NCBI RefSeq assembly: GCF_910592395.1
Contig: NC_088324.1
Coordinates: 12,116,953 to 12,180,952 of the forward strand
Direction of reading: 5' to 3'
Origin: Lineus longissimus
Lineage: Eukaryota; Nemertea; Pilidiophora; Heteronemertea; Lineidae
DNA: 64,000 nucleotides
The notes under the pieces are model-generated. The model did not search any database. It was not told the DNA's origin and saw nothing but the letters and a program-made list of their open reading frames with translations. This document shows, piece after piece, positions 37,410-50,373 of the stretch; the stretch's first letter is position 1, and each line of letters starts with the position of its first letter. A program made the position numbers and the translations under genes.

Positions 37410-40048
37410 CGAAAATTGGTGCTGGCAACGAGCGACTGATCACTGAACGTAGGTCAGACAGCTTATTGACATTGATCATCTGATTGAATAAGCAGGTTAC
37501 GAGACCCTTTGTCCAAGGTAAACACGCGTAATCTTTTATTCAATTGAGTGCGACAATTACAGCGTCAATCCTTTGAATGGGTGTACTGTCGCCTTCTTTG
37601 ACATCTATCACAAGCATTTTTAGTATATTTTGTTCGTCGCAAACAAAGCCTAGTAACTGGTGATCAATCACTTTGGCCTATTTAACGTGTTTACTTGTGA
37701 TACTTCAATCAAAAACTCCACGCAATTATTGTTAGTTTTACATTACTTCATCCATCAAATGATTAAAGCAACTGAAACAAAAAAAAGAAAAAAGAACCAT
37801 GTTTTGATTAACACCATGTATATTTATATAGATACGCATCTCTTTTTCAAGTTTGATTTGAGGTGCAGTTTAATTTAGGCTTACAAAATGTACCTGCGAC
37901 GGTGATTTCAAAACGCATTCCGTTGCTCGCCCCTGATTAGAGTATTTAAAACAATTCTCTTTATTGGCTCATTTCTAATGTCTTCACTGGTGACTCGTCT
38001 TCTGTTTGGAAAATCCGACCGGAAGTCTCACCCAGTTTAGATTTCAGAGATTTCTTTATTCTTTTAAACTTGCAGAAATGCTAATGAATCACTGTTCATA
38101 AAGTTACAAAATAAGAGCCTCGTGCCTTTTTGAAGTCACCAAACTTTATCAGGAATTGCGTTTTATTATGAAGACATAATTTTCATACTGGTTGCCTCAT
38201 AGTTTTTTATGTGTAAATATCTTAGTGCTTTGAATGACCAGCCCTAAATTTATAATCTTAAAAACATCCGAAAAAAACCCTGCTCAGTGTCAGAGCAAAT
38301 TGACGGAGTAGTCCTAATTACTGTCGGTCGTTCAGGTAATTTACCAAGAATCGATGTAGGAATTGACGGAGGAGCAATTAGGCGCCACATGTTTGATATT
38401 TTGACCTTTAAAGCAGCATCAAAACTTCAAAATGTTTGAGAAAGAATACCCAACATTAAATTTTGACGGGCTGTACATTATAAAGCACTAACAAATACAT
38501 AGATTTCAGATTGTATACTACTGTTAAAATATATCGGAAATCTGTAAAAAATGTATCTGTAAAAAGTAGAATATTTGAACAATGTATATCTGTATGTTAT
38601 TTGACTGCGTAGAGCAAAAATATTAAAAGTGATCATATTTAAACTTTCGTCTTCTATTTGGTTTCTTCACTTTGATGCGTTGCCTTCACTTCGATCTATG
38701 AAGATAGCAAAGGCAATCAATAAAGCTGAAGTAGTCAAATCGAGGGTCTTATGCAGGAAAGTGCACTTTACCGAACTTTTAGAAAATGAGGTTTGCAGTT
38801 AAAGATTACTGTACAAACTCAACATTGCCCATCTTGCCACCAGATACGTTATCCCTGTCCCCACCCCGTCATAAGAATGTTTTCGGTAATACGTGCGCTT
38901 GTATCTTTCTGCATTAAAGTCTGTGACACACCACAACGTCAACAGTGCAACGGCACGGCGTTTTATGGTCTAGTCTGTCATCGGCTTAAAGGCTTATCTC
39001 CACATAAGGATATGACGTGGTAAATATTACAAATACATGTACTCTATGTATTATTTATTTCTCCGTCGGCAACGGGCGACGTGAAATAACGATAATTACG
39101 TGTACATGTATGTGCAGTACTTGCCTCGTGAAACGCTTATGTGGTGATAGACCTTTGGTTAGTCACTCGTACAACAAAACTGAAATCTTAAATTTGTCAA
39201 AAACATACTCTGCTGACAATTTGGACAGCTCGACTTGGAGTGATACTTTATTAATGGTATCCAATCAAATTTATTAATGATAAGAGTGTTTTGGTCACCT
39301 CTTATGGCCTCCAAGATTTCAGTATTTCATGTTTTGTTGTACAAGTGGAAAACCCAAGACCCTCGATTTATGACTTGTTATTCGTTGCAAAATTCAATAG
39401 TTATTACCATTCAGTGTTTATATTCATGTTTCAATCGTTGATACTTTTGTCTTTAAGGTTTTTATTATGTGCGATACAAAGATTATGGTAATGTTATCAT
39501 ATATCTTTGGTAGACTTACGCCGTATAACTCATGATGTTTTGCCATGTGTATAGTGTAAGATATTTATATGCGATGCAGAATTATCTATGTTGATGTTAC
39601 TTCAACTGAATTGTTGGCAAAAGGTCAAAAAGTCCTTTGAAACTGCTCTGATATGTTGTTTCAAAGTTGCTCTTTTCGATCCTTTCAACTATTCAACGGT
39701 TGGAACATCACACATAAACACTTCTGTCAGAGATATAAATATTCTCTACACTGCACTTGGGCATAATAACATGAATTACACATGACGTGTACCAAAGTAA
39801 AATTGAAACATCACTCATAATCTTCAATTGTATCGCACTTAATAGAAACTTTGAAATCAACTGTATCAATTGAACATGAAATAAACATTGAATTCAATAA
39901 CTATTGAACTTTGCAATGAATAGCAAGCCATATTGACTTCTTTAGCCTTCTAAAGGACAAGGACAACCTCGGATCAACGGATTTTTTCCAAAAAAAGGGG
40001 ACCCTCAGAATATAGGCTATCTCCAAAAACGTCCAAAAAAAACTCGAG
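37410..40048. other. AT-rich intergenic DNA, no gene seen
   Basis: Many short frames, none with splice support, conserved motifs or a signal peptide followed by an exon structure. Confidence 0.45.
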
Positions 40049-40102
40049 CGTGACCTCGCTCCGTAACTTTGCAGAGGAAAAAAGTTACGAGGGGAGGTCA
40101 CG
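40049..40102. repeat. Hairpin-forming inverted repeat
   Basis: CGTGACCTC and CGTAACTTT pair with AAAGTTACG and GAGGTCACG around a loop of about 10 bases, with a small internal mismatch. Confidence 0.7.
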
Positions 40103-40320
40103 CACGTTTTTTTTTTTTACTTCTGTGGACTTAGCGTATTTTTGAAAAAAATTACACAAAAAAACAACTTACGGACTGGAGTCACGCACGATTTTTTTTT
40201 TTACTTCTGTGGACTTAGCGTATTTTTGAGAAAAATCACAGAAAAAAACTTACGGACTGGAGTCACGATCGATTATTTTTTGCATTTTTGTGGACTTAGT
40301 AAAATTTTCAAGGAAAGCAG
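40097..40320. repeat. Tandem repeat of about 82 bp, 2.7 copies
   Basis: Units start at GTCACG near 40097, 40181 and 40262. Each contains a T-tract, CTTCTGTGGACTTAGCGTAT, and ACTTACGGACTGGA. Spacings are 84 and 81 bases. Confidence 0.85.
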
Positions 40321-40606
40321 AAAAGTATGCGAAAGAAGAAACAACTGATTTTGGACAAAGAACAAAATAGTTTCAAGTTACTGTTCATGTTACTTTGAAA
40401 GATTCAATGGTAGAAAGGCAAAACAATTGAGGCCACCACAACATAGGTTTCATAAAGAAACACTGGAGAATGAAAAGCAGCCAAAGGGAAATCTTTTTAA
40501 TTCAAATAAAAACGATTTTAAAATCTAGAAAGCTGAGGATTGATTGTGCGCTCCCATCGTAACTTTGCGGACAATGAAAAGGAAGATAATATTAGATTTG
40601 ATGACT

Positions 40607-40612
40607 TTTATT
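40607..40612 (-). terminator. Polyadenylation signal AATAAA (minus strand)
   Basis: A canonical signal about 42 bases downstream of the stop codon of the candidate terminal exon at 40654-40744. Confidence 0.3.
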
Positions 40613-40653
40613 AATTAGTTCAAAAGACAATACATATAAAATGAAGTTACAGA

Positions 40654-40744
40654 TCAAGAGACTGAAGGAGAAATTGAGTCGCCATCGAATGGAGAAGAGC
40701 TGCGGAGCGTAGGCTGGATAGAGTTGAACAACTGTTTTGGCGTC
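40654..40744 (-). CDS. Candidate 3' terminal exon of an unidentified gene
   Basis: The acceptor ATCTTTTCAG precedes a frame reading TPKQLFNSIQPTLRSSSPFD and ending in TGA at 40656-40654, followed by AATAAA. Another frame also stops shortly after, so the coding frame is not certain. No upstream partner exon was found. It could equally be the end of a non-coding transcript. Confidence 0.25.
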
Positions 40745-42530
40745 CTGAAAAGATGCAAAGAGATACAGTGTTTAATAATTGCCAAAAATGGTACAAGTAT
40801 GCTCTGGCCTCCGACAAATGAATAGGCTCGAGTCAAGCTAAAATTTTGGCACACGTATACATGTATACACGAGTGACAAAATCGAAGACAGAAGCAGAGG
40901 GGAAGTGACAGAATTTTAGCATGTATTGAAATAACAAGCGGCAAATAAATACGGTGACGAAATCAAGAGTAACCATGGATGGCAGGTGGTTTAAAAAGGG
41001 TTAAGTGGATTACGTGGAAAAAACCATGAGGGTTGAGTGACCACTCTAAAACTGAACGTCATTTCCGTCTCTTCTATACTGCCAGACGATTTCGTCGCCC
41101 TGGTGCGCAGTACACAATAAGTTTCGGTTTGGGGGTGAAGGCTACAAAATGGTATCATTCTCAGTTATTGATGATATGAATCGCATAGTGCATATTACAT
41201 TACTAGCAAGGAGATGAACGGATTCCCAAGCAATAATTTCGGACACCAAGCCAATGTTGACAAGATTCCAAGATCTCCAGGGCTAGAAAGCAGCAAGAGA
41301 TATTCAAAAATTAATAGTATAAAAATATTCCTTTTCCAACTTCACATTAATGATTGGAATGGCATTTGGTGAGGATTCAAATTCTAAATGATTTGATACA
41401 GTGAAATCGACTGGTAAGGACTCAGTACTGTAAACTCGACTATGAAGGACTCACTACTGTAAACTCTAACATAATACGCTCGATGAAGCCAATGGAATGT
41501 CCCAGTAACGTACAAGTTCACGCGAAATACATTTTGTGGGAATGTGGGACTTCCGCTCAGGTATACATTGGTCAATCTGAAGCTCTGTAACTCCATGGGT
41601 CATGCTGTCTGAACCGAACAAGCACATAGAAGTCTTCTGATTGGTAAATTGAACTGATGATCGGAAGTCTCAAATTCCTGCTTGCAGAAAGTGGGGGATT
41701 GACCGAGTTTGCGATGAAATCAGGTGGGGGTGGTTCAAGATTCAACAATGAAATTCGATAATTCAACGAAATGTAGTCGTTGGGTGCCATGCGAGTATGA
41801 GCTTTGCTGATATTATGTAAAGTCAAATATCATCAAGAAGTATCCAACTGTCTTGCAAAGGTGGAGTTGACGCAGGACAAGAGTTAGCTACTTCAGTGAT
41901 GTGTGCATCGCATACCACGCGCAGTTCAAATAGTTTTGAAACTCGAAGGGACTTCTATTTCTGTTACACTACTTGGTCATGAGGCAATCTACAGGGCTAA
42001 CAAAAATAGCAAATATCTTAGCAATTACAACCACTTTAAACGAAACACCTTCACATTTATATGGTCTGAATACTTACCAACGACTTTTTGCTGTTGTTTA
42101 TGTGGAATTATAAGATTTTGTGGAGAAAATTGAGTTTTTCGGCTAACGATTTTACAGACACTTCTTCAAGATGGCCGGAACGGCCACGTGGATCTCGAAT
42201 ATTCGACAGGTTCACGAGACCAGTTCTCTGATGCGGGCGTAATCAAATTGCGTAATATAGGCGGTACCTCCAAAGTGAATGAAAAGGTTATACCAGATAT
42301 AGGCCTGCATAATGACAAAAGGCTGAAAGACCGCCTTTGTGAACCCGTTTTCCATTCATCACATAATCGGTCTGTTCCCCTTTCAAGGTTCTCACATGAA
42401 CGTGAAAAGGGCTCGCAAAACTGACAAAAAGACGTGTAATATTTTTAAATGTCGGGATAATTAAATGGACAATGTCACATTCAGGTCATAGGAGGAAGCT
42501 CACATTCACAAGAGACAAAGGGAATGTCAC
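40745..42530. other. Intergenic, short tandem repeat only
   Basis: A tandem pair of about 29 bp at 41409-41466 (unit like CGACTRKRAAGGACTCAST ACTGTAAACT). No supported gene. Confidence 0.4.
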
Positions 42531-43860
42531 AGTAATGAATATCTGGTATCATTAGATGGATAATATCGTATTCATGATAATATCAGGTTGGGGGAGACAC
42601 ACACCAATAGTAAAAGACATTCTGTCGAGGGGGAGTGCAGATGCCGGATTGTTAGACAAGCAATTTCACATCTTGTCTTCATAGATGACACTTTGACACT
42701 CTCTAGGCATTCAGTCGTGGCAAAACCCATTTTCCGGACAATGTCACAATCATGGGCTGTCAGATCGAACCTGTGTCTTCGGGATCATCACGGCTAATCC
42801 GGAATCAATCAAATTGGGAAGGCCGTGGTAGCCCCGAAGACACTGGTTGTGACTTCGGGCTCACTGGTCATGGCAAGGTAGACGGAGTAATCGCAATGGA
42901 TAAATCCTGAGGAAATCAGCGGATCCTTTTCGCTCCTCCCGCAAATATTTTTTTCCCAAACAGGTTTACTATTAGAAACTTTTGAACCAATCAAATTCGA
43001 CGTGACGTCACAGAAAGTTGGTGCGAGGGCCAAAGACACTGGCCTTGAAGCAGTAGTGTTATATTGCGCAGGTTCGAATCCCACCTGGGAATTTTTTCTA
43101 ATCCTTTTTCTTTTTTTCTTTACTTCTTTCCTTTAAAATGAAATATTTAGAAAACTTTTATTCTCAGAAAAGGAATAAAGTTATTGGAATTTTCATGACA
43201 AGTCTGTTAGTGTAAATAGGCCTCTGTGTATTCTAAACATAATATTATGCAAACTTGCAGGGTGTCTATAACAAGCCTTTATTACCAAGGTAACCTGTTG
43301 TTGGAGGATTGATTAAATAAAGTATTTTTATGTAAATATTGATGTCTTTTTGGTGGCACGCTCTGCATGCGAGAAAGGACTTTTGGAGGATTCACCACTG
43401 AGTCTTCTTCGGGACAGAGAGGGTGAATGACGGGGAAAAATCTTATATTCAGATGGGGGGGGGGGGAGATTCACATTAATAAGATACATTCATGTCTTTC
43501 TGCGGGTTACATAGTGACAGCAATGAATATCTGGTAATAGATGGGCGATGGACGGATGTGAGATTTTCACGGACCAGAGACATTCTGGCAGGGGAGTTGG
43601 TAGATGTCCTGGCATGAATCCTTAGATAAAATTTTTCGTAAGATCGTTATTTCGCTCGGACACTCACAACAGACAATCAGTAATGATAAAAACTGTTGTC
43701 GCTGTGCGGACTCATTTGACTGACAATCACATTCGTCTGCTTATGCCACCAGCGGTGTCTTCGGGGATCACCACGGCCCCTCTGGAATATTCACCCCTGA
43801 GGAATTATTTGGGGGTGCCGTGATGGTCCCGAAGACACTGGTTGGGACGATAAAAGGGCA
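42531..43860. repeat. Two diverged copies of a repeat, each ending in a foldback
   Basis: The blocks at about 42531-42860 and about 43508-43860 share ATGAATATCTGGTA, GAGACATTCTG/AAGACATTCTG and AGATGCC/AGATGTCC in the same order. Each ends in an inverted pair built on TGTCTTCGGG...CACGGC and GCCGTG...CCCGAAGACACTGG (42768-42853 and 43745-43852). No coding potential. Confidence 0.6.
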
Positions 43861-44385
43861 GAAATACCAATCACAAGAGATATTCCGTCATTCATAAATA
43901 CAAGATTCAGGACACAGACCAGTAAAAGGCGAGATGATTAAAAAATGTGATATTCAGACTCGCATTGATATATTGACGTGAAAAAAATGGTCTATAGATC
44001 CTGGCGTTTGCCAATCCCCCTGACCGAGCGTCTCTTGTGAGTGTTTTGGTTCCCCCATTCTTATGAGCTCAGTGTGGTATCTGTACTGTTAATCTCAGTG
44101 ATGATGCCAGATAATCACTGCTATGACACCTGGTGACTGTGAGTCCCCCCCGCCCCCCCCCCCCCCCTCTTGGTGTTAGCTGACATGAGACAGTTACATT
44201 AACTCACCTAATGGGACTGTGAGAGACAATTGAATGATATCAGCAGATAGTGGACAGCACATCCTCAAGACGTGTCACATTGGAGCAAGGGAGTCAGGTA
44301 CAATATCTGACATCATGGGCGGCGGTAGGAACAGTTGCATCTAAAATGACAAAATATAATGGGCTTGAGAAAATGAGCGGAGGTT
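43861..44385. other. Intergenic with C-rich tract
   Basis: A C-rich run at about 44144-44168. No gene seen. Confidence 0.4.
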
Positions 44386-44503
44386 TTGGTTGTGAGAGTG
44401 ACTCTATTCTCCATCTGGTTGTGACAGTCAGACCATGGTCGGGGCCATCTGGCTGTGACAGTCACGCTATTTTTTGTACTGGCTGAGATAGTCACAACAT
44501 GTC
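44386..44503. repeat. Minisatellite, about four units of 29-34 bp
   Basis: Four successive units start GGTTGTGAGAGTGAC, GGTTGTGACAGTCAG, GGCTGTGACAGTCAC and GGCTGAGATAGTCAC. Confidence 0.7.
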
Positions 44504-45210
44504 GACTATCACTGAAAATAAAAACATCTTCAGCTGGATAGTCACATCTAGAGCTGAGACGGAGGACAGAAGAGCTGTGTGCCCCAAGTAACAAGCCTAA
44601 ACAAACTGCGTCGATTCCGTCTATTACTGAAAGACTGAACATCCGCTACTGCCTTGATAAAGCGCACTTTCGACACGGCAGGTTACTTATGATCTCTGAT
44701 GGCCGGTGCATTGACTGTCATCTCATAAAACAAAGAACTTTTGGATGGTGCTGGTCGGCGTTTATGGAACAGCCTAGAAAAAGAAAAAGGCTGGCTATGG
44801 ACGCGAAGTGCAGTCTGCGCCACGTTCTTTCAACACGTGATACTCTTGATAACATTCTTACCAGAATAAATTCACACTTTCGACATATTTTGAAAAGTTC
44901 CTCCAAAAATATCCTCATGTTTAGAGTGCGATTTTAGCTCCCACGTCACATCCTTTGACCCTTAACCCTTCATATCATCTCTACTTGTTTGATAACATCT
45001 CGTCACAATCAGGGTCGATGTCAATGGTCATGCCCACCACACTCGAATCAATTTCGCATGAGGGCCCCCTAAAGATGCGGTATTCTTTATTTTACACAAT
45101 TGGATTATGACACCTTGCGAATCAGTTTCTCCTCTGCCAATCTCGTGGTATTAATTAATTGCTTGTCATTCTCCTATCTTTCGTCATGTCCTTTTGTAGC
45201 GCCGCAATGA
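44504..45210. other. Intergenic, one unsupported open frame
   Basis: A plus-strand frame at 44689-44937 contains MEQPRKRKRLAMDAKCSLRH but has no splice or flank support, so I do not call it a gene. Confidence 0.3.
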
Positions 45211-46060
45211 AATGGCCTCGATCCATTGTTCTCACCAATGATCATTGTCATCATTTCCATATGCCAAGCCCCATGGCCAATTCAAGGACACGATGAGTTT
45301 GGAGATGGGCTCATATATGAAATGGCAATGGTCCACTGTACTCGCCTGTGACCCAGGACATGATGGGGTTGGCTGATGTGCCTCTTGAAGGAGATGGCCA
45401 CTGTGTCACCTGAGATCTAGGACACGTTTTGGTTGACAGATATACCTCCAATGAGATGGACAGGGTCCAGTGACCAAGGATATCTAAAATTAGGCTGGCA
45501 GATGTACCTCTCTCAGTGAAATGGCCAGAATCCACGATGTTCAGCAGTGACCAAGGGCATTATTGGGCTTGACAGGCTCCTAAACAAAATGCTAGGATCC
45601 TTATCCACTCAAATGAAATTGTCGACCAATAACAACATTGGACTGGTGGAGGCACCGGTGTGAAATAATCATGGTCCGATGTGCTCACCTTGACCAAGGA
45701 TGCACATGTAACTAGGCTTGCAGATGCTCCAATATGCTATGGCTAGTATTCTCATCCACCTAAATCAAAGGCCAAGATTCATTGAGCTCACCAGAGAGCA
45801 TGGACATGGTTGAGCAGGTAGATGCACCTGGTTGAAGTAGCGAGGTCCAAAGTACTCACCTGTGAAAAAGGACACACAAGTAACTGGGGTAGCAGAGGTG
45901 CCTCGATGAGAGACACGGACCATTGTCCTCATTTATGACCAGACAAGAAGTGCATCAGTTGAATTGTCCAGATCCATGGACCTCACCAGCAACCAAGGAC
46001 ATAATGGGCCTGGTAGGTTCAAACGATTGAAATAGCCACTCCAAGGCATTAGAACATGGG
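45211..46060. repeat. Degenerate tandem array, unit of about 70 bp, about 11-12 copies
   Basis: A loose core recurs, of the form GAAATGGCC-a-GGTCCATTGTxCTCACC-x-GTGACCAAGGACA-x-TTGGCAGATGxACCTC. It occurs near 45211, 45318, 45389, 45452, 45518, 45587, 45662, 45735, 45834, 45909, 45960 and 46030, with spacings mostly of 63-75 bases. No frame stays open through it. Confidence 0.7.
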
Positions 46061-46284
46061 AACTGTCAGAGGCTGGGCAGATGTTTGAGCTGTTACTGCA
46101 AATTGCCAGAAGTTGTGGATTTGATTTCAACTAAGAGCATGTCCCCATGTCAAAGCAAGGTTGAGATGATCAGACATCCAAATTGGGTGGATAGAGGTTA
46201 GGTGTAATGGTCATTGGTGAGGTCTACCAAGTACCAAATAAGTCAGAAATGGGGAGTAATTTTTCTGTTGCATTTTCCTCCTGT

Positions 46285-46290
46285 TTATTC
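46285..46290 (-). terminator. Polyadenylation signal for the TRF-like gene
   Basis: AATAAA on the minus strand, about 360 bases after the stop codon at 46650. Confidence 0.35.
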
Positions 46291-46649
46291 GCATAGCAGA
46301 AAATAAAAATACACACAAAATTGTAGTTTATAAAATTTAATGCAATCTTGGCTCATTACAAAATAACAATGCATCATTCCTCTTTACAGCAAACCCCACA
46401 ATTATTTTCCAAATCTTCTCCAACCATTGACAAGAAATTTTTTTTTCGTATTTCGTTGTAACTTCAGCATTAGTCTCTCTATGATGAAAAAAAGTTGAAA
46501 GTGTTCATGGTTTTTTTGCCAGAGCATTCAACCAACAGGTTGTATTCCAATAAGACTAAAAAGCCTTAATCCGAAATCCTAACACAGAAAAACACATACA
46601 GGAGTGCACAGATCACAAAAACTGCAAACTCGCAATAACATCATTTTCA

Positions 46650-49600
46650 TTATTGTTGTTTCTGCACATTGCAAATGTTGCGCCATCGATCTTTTAAGTT
46701 AACCGACGTTCGATTATGCAACTTGTACATTTCCTTTATTTCTGCCCAGTGTCCTACGCCAAGAGTTTCCACGCCTTTGCGAAGTTTGTCTGTCTCTTCT
46801 TCGGTCCAAAAACCCTTTCTCCGTAGCCTCACCCTTGGTTGCCGAGGACTAAGTTGGATCTGAAGATTCTTGAGGTTCTGTTTTGGCATTTCAGGTAGAG
46901 GTTTGATTCGTTTAGCTGTTGGAAGATAAAATAGGGGAAGGAATTGACAAATAATGGGTATTAAAGTTATTTCATTGGGTATCCAAGTTGGTATAAAAGT
47001 TACTTTAATGGGTGATTAAAGATCAATAATAACTCCTCCAAGTGCAGGACAAATGCTTGAGAAGTAGAAGAAATAGCACCAATCTGTTGAATGCACATTA
47101 TTATTACTTCAGGGACGCCAATGAGCAAAGGCAAAAAGTAGAGAAAAAAGTCTACAATCTGCCTAAAATCGGATATTGACAGCCCCTGTTACTTACAAGG
47201 AGGCCCGTCAGACTCGCCACTTTCATCCTCCACATCTAACAAAATGTGCCCAGTCTGGCTCTGCGCTCCGGTAGGAAGACGCTCCTTTATGAAGGCCATC
47301 TCTGAGTCAAGGCGCTGCTGCTTCATGCAGCTGCAAAATAATTATAACATATTGTGAAAAAACATTAGAATTGAAATCCCCCTACCCCCTAAAAACGATT
47401 CAACGTACATGCATAACATGCCACAATCAATAATTAATTCAAAATAACATGGAAGCATTATCAAAATGATGCTTATAACCTGAGCTATATGAATGTAGAC
47501 AACTCCATATGCCCAATATGCAACTTACTACCCATTATGGTGCGATGGGTTACAAATAAACTTACTCCAATCTATTAATTGCTTTGTCTAGTTCCTGAAT
47601 AATATTTTTGTTGTTATTGTTAGAGTTTTGCCTCCTGGTTGTCTGCTTTCGACTTGCTGACCTGGAATCAAAGAATACCACATTAAAAATGTGTGACCCA
47701 TCACATCAAAGGAGGTACCATAGTCAGTCACATGTGGGGCATACAGAGTTCTTCACATCTTTATATAGCTTAGGTTATAAGCTACATTTTGATACCTCTC
47801 CCATCTTTGGTATTTTTTGGCGTGCCTGATATAGGCATATATTTGTTTGATGAAAACAACAAGCATTGACAATACATTGACAATACTTCAATCATTTGCC
47901 TTTAGGGGGACTTCACGATAGTTCCTGCCTATTTTTGTGTAACAAGTGCACTGAATCAAACAATTCAAATTTATAAAGTGGCATACTTTTTTCGTGTGCT
48001 GGCTTTTTTACGGTTAATACGGTTCCTCATTTCTCTCTGAACAACTGTCTGCAATAGAAAGATATTCAGAATGGTATTAAGCTGCATTATTCGATAAGAA
48101 AAAAATATGATATTGCCAGCCCCAAGGGTGCACATGCATTATCTGAAGACAATTTGCACCACATTCTGAAAAGGGGACGATGACATGTACAGAGCTTGTC
48201 AAAGGATTAGCTACACTCACCACATTTGATTTTGCTGCTCCGACATCTGCGCCATCCTTGTTCCCTCGAACAAACTCTCGAATATTTTCCACATCTTGGC
48301 TAGCAATGTGTAAATTATTTGGCTTGATGAATCGTGCAGGAATCCTTCTGAAAATATTAGGAAAAATTTCAATTTAATAGAATTCAATTTGATGCCAGGG
48401 TTATAATCTGCGGCTTGATCTTACAATACATGTGCAAAACAGACCAGAACTAAACAAAAAAGTCCCACAATTTCCTAAAAATTGTCACTGCATTAACTTG
48501 GGGCTGGAAGTGGAAAGGGCATGATAGAAGCCTCATTTACCAAGTAGCTTATAAAAGAATGTACTATACATTTTGCACTTAGAATAGGCTCCATAAAACA
48601 GCAAATTGTCTACTAAACCTATTTGACTGAAAGAAATTTAACAATGGACATACCCTTTTCTTGGCCAGGAGTCACTACCATGTTCATTTGGCTTCTCGGG
48701 AGACTTCGGTTGTCTTTCCGCTGGTGCTGCCAACCTCCGCAGACAACACTCTGCACTCTGCATGAAATGAATTGAATAATATCGAAGTTATGCCTTGGTA
48801 CAAAACTACATTTTTGTGAACGAAAACTCTGTGTGAACCCATTAAACTACTCAAATTACTAAAGACAGAGAGAATATTTCACAGTTGTTTCTGCTTTGCA
48901 GCAGTTTCATCAAATCCACTTCCATCTACATGTATAGTAACTATCGTACAGTTAAATACTAACAATTAAAACTGGTCAAGGGTTCCTTAACATCAAATCA
49001 AATATTTAAATCTTACGATCTTAAGCCAAGGTTGATCCATTGAAGCGAATGCCTTGCCAAGGTGTTGTTTCACTTGCATCAGATAGTTGTCATACAAATG
49101 CTCTCCCACAAATTGATCTTTCATGCTCCTGTTCTCGACAATAGACATAAGACGGCGGTAAGTGTCCTGAAATCATCATGTAGAATAGTCAAATAATAAG
49201 GTCAACAACAAGGGGCAAACGCATTCTTTTTCTAAAAAAGGGACGAACATATTTTTTCCTGAATGATCATTGTGTGTCGACAAAAATTGTTGAAATACAT
49301 GAAGCAGAGTGATGCACGAAGAAAATGGTATAGGAGTGAGAAAAATGACTAACAATTTTAAGACTAGTGACGTTCTTCCCTCCCTTTTATTCATTGGTGG
49401 AGAGAACAGTGAAAACAAGCTGGACACTTCTTGCAGAGTACTTTGAGACTGACCCAGTGTGAAGAAAGTGCTGCATAAGTGTATACAAGAAATCATTAAT
49501 ACATCGTGTTCACCATTGCGTAAAATGTAACAAGTTACCTTTTCCATGTCTCCCCGTCCACGTTTCCAAATTCGTGTAAGAACATCTCGTGCCAGTCTGA

Positions 49601-50373
49601 ACTGACGCACCCGACAACACTCCAGCACAGCCTGAAAGCAAATTGGCAGTGATGTAACCACACGATAGATCCTTCTAGTGACTCATAATCATATCTGTTG
49701 AATGTGGAATTCTGCACTTTTGAACAATTTAAACGCAACATGAAAATTGTGCCCTTAGAATTCTATTTAAATGGTACCTGAATTTCAGTTTCCCTTGCCA
49801 CTTCTGCATTGTCCTCAGCGAGAACAGAATATTCCTCAACAAGCTCACGAACTATGTCCGCACTTTTTTCCAAGGGTAGGACACCCTCTTCTTCTATCCA
49901 TCTTTCCCATCCATCAGTATTAGTGGAGATAGTGCAGATGAGAGTTAAAAGCTGAACTTGACCATGGATAAGTTCTTGGTCCAACAAGTCACCCTGGTGC
50001 AAACCTAAAAATACAAAAAAATATCGAAACTCTAAAACCTTGCTGTAATTTAATATCGCAACTTTTTACGTCACATGTCTTTGCCAACATTGTATTGTAT
50101 TGTATTATTATCACATATGTCATAAACAAGTTCGACAAGGACAATCTACCGAAGCGTGAACAACTTCGCCGACAGGCTTGTAAATGTTTCTTTTAGTGTT
50201 ATCTCACCCCATATGATATTTTTTGTGCTTGTTTCGACGGTGTCGTGTTCTATGAATGTTTCCCAAGCAGAAAATGCCATATACTCATGCATCCATCGAT
50301 TACATTGCCGTCGAATCGCCGAATTAATTTCATTTTCGGACTCTTCAGAATTTGAACTTGGACCGACCGCCAT
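46650..50373 (-). CDS. TERF: TRF-type telomere repeat-binding protein (474 aa)
   Basis: Ten minus-strand exons join in frame: 50208-50373, 49778-50004, 49539-49631, 49017-49166, 48654-48757, 48221-48347, 47987-48048, 47566-47661, 47197-47330, 46650-46915 (1425 nt). The N-terminal half is helical and fits a TRFH dimerisation domain: CNRWMHEYMAF near residue 25, then QVQLLTLICTIS and EEGVLPLEKSADIVRELVEE, which parallel the LTPLESA helix of vertebrate TRF1/TRF2. A basic, low-complexity middle follows. Residues about 420-470 form one Myb/SANT domain with the three tryptophans (GFWTEEE, GHWAEI, DRWRN) and the telobox VNLKDRWRN. Known TRF proteins dimerise through TRFH and bind duplex telomeric DNA with the Myb domain, as part of shelterin. 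The start chosen has A at -3 and G at +4; an in-frame ATG at 50445 would add 24 residues. I cannot assign it to TRF1 or TRF2, and invertebrates often have one gene. Confidence 0.87.

Noticed and set aside
44689-44937. 82-codon frame with a basic stretch
   Set aside because: No supporting promoter, splice or similarity evidence in a repeat-rich tract.
50150-50207. A later donor for exon 1 of the TRF-like gene (CTTCG|GTAGAT at 50149)
   Set aside because: It puts exon 2 out of frame; the GTGAGA donor after 50208 keeps the frame through all ten exons.
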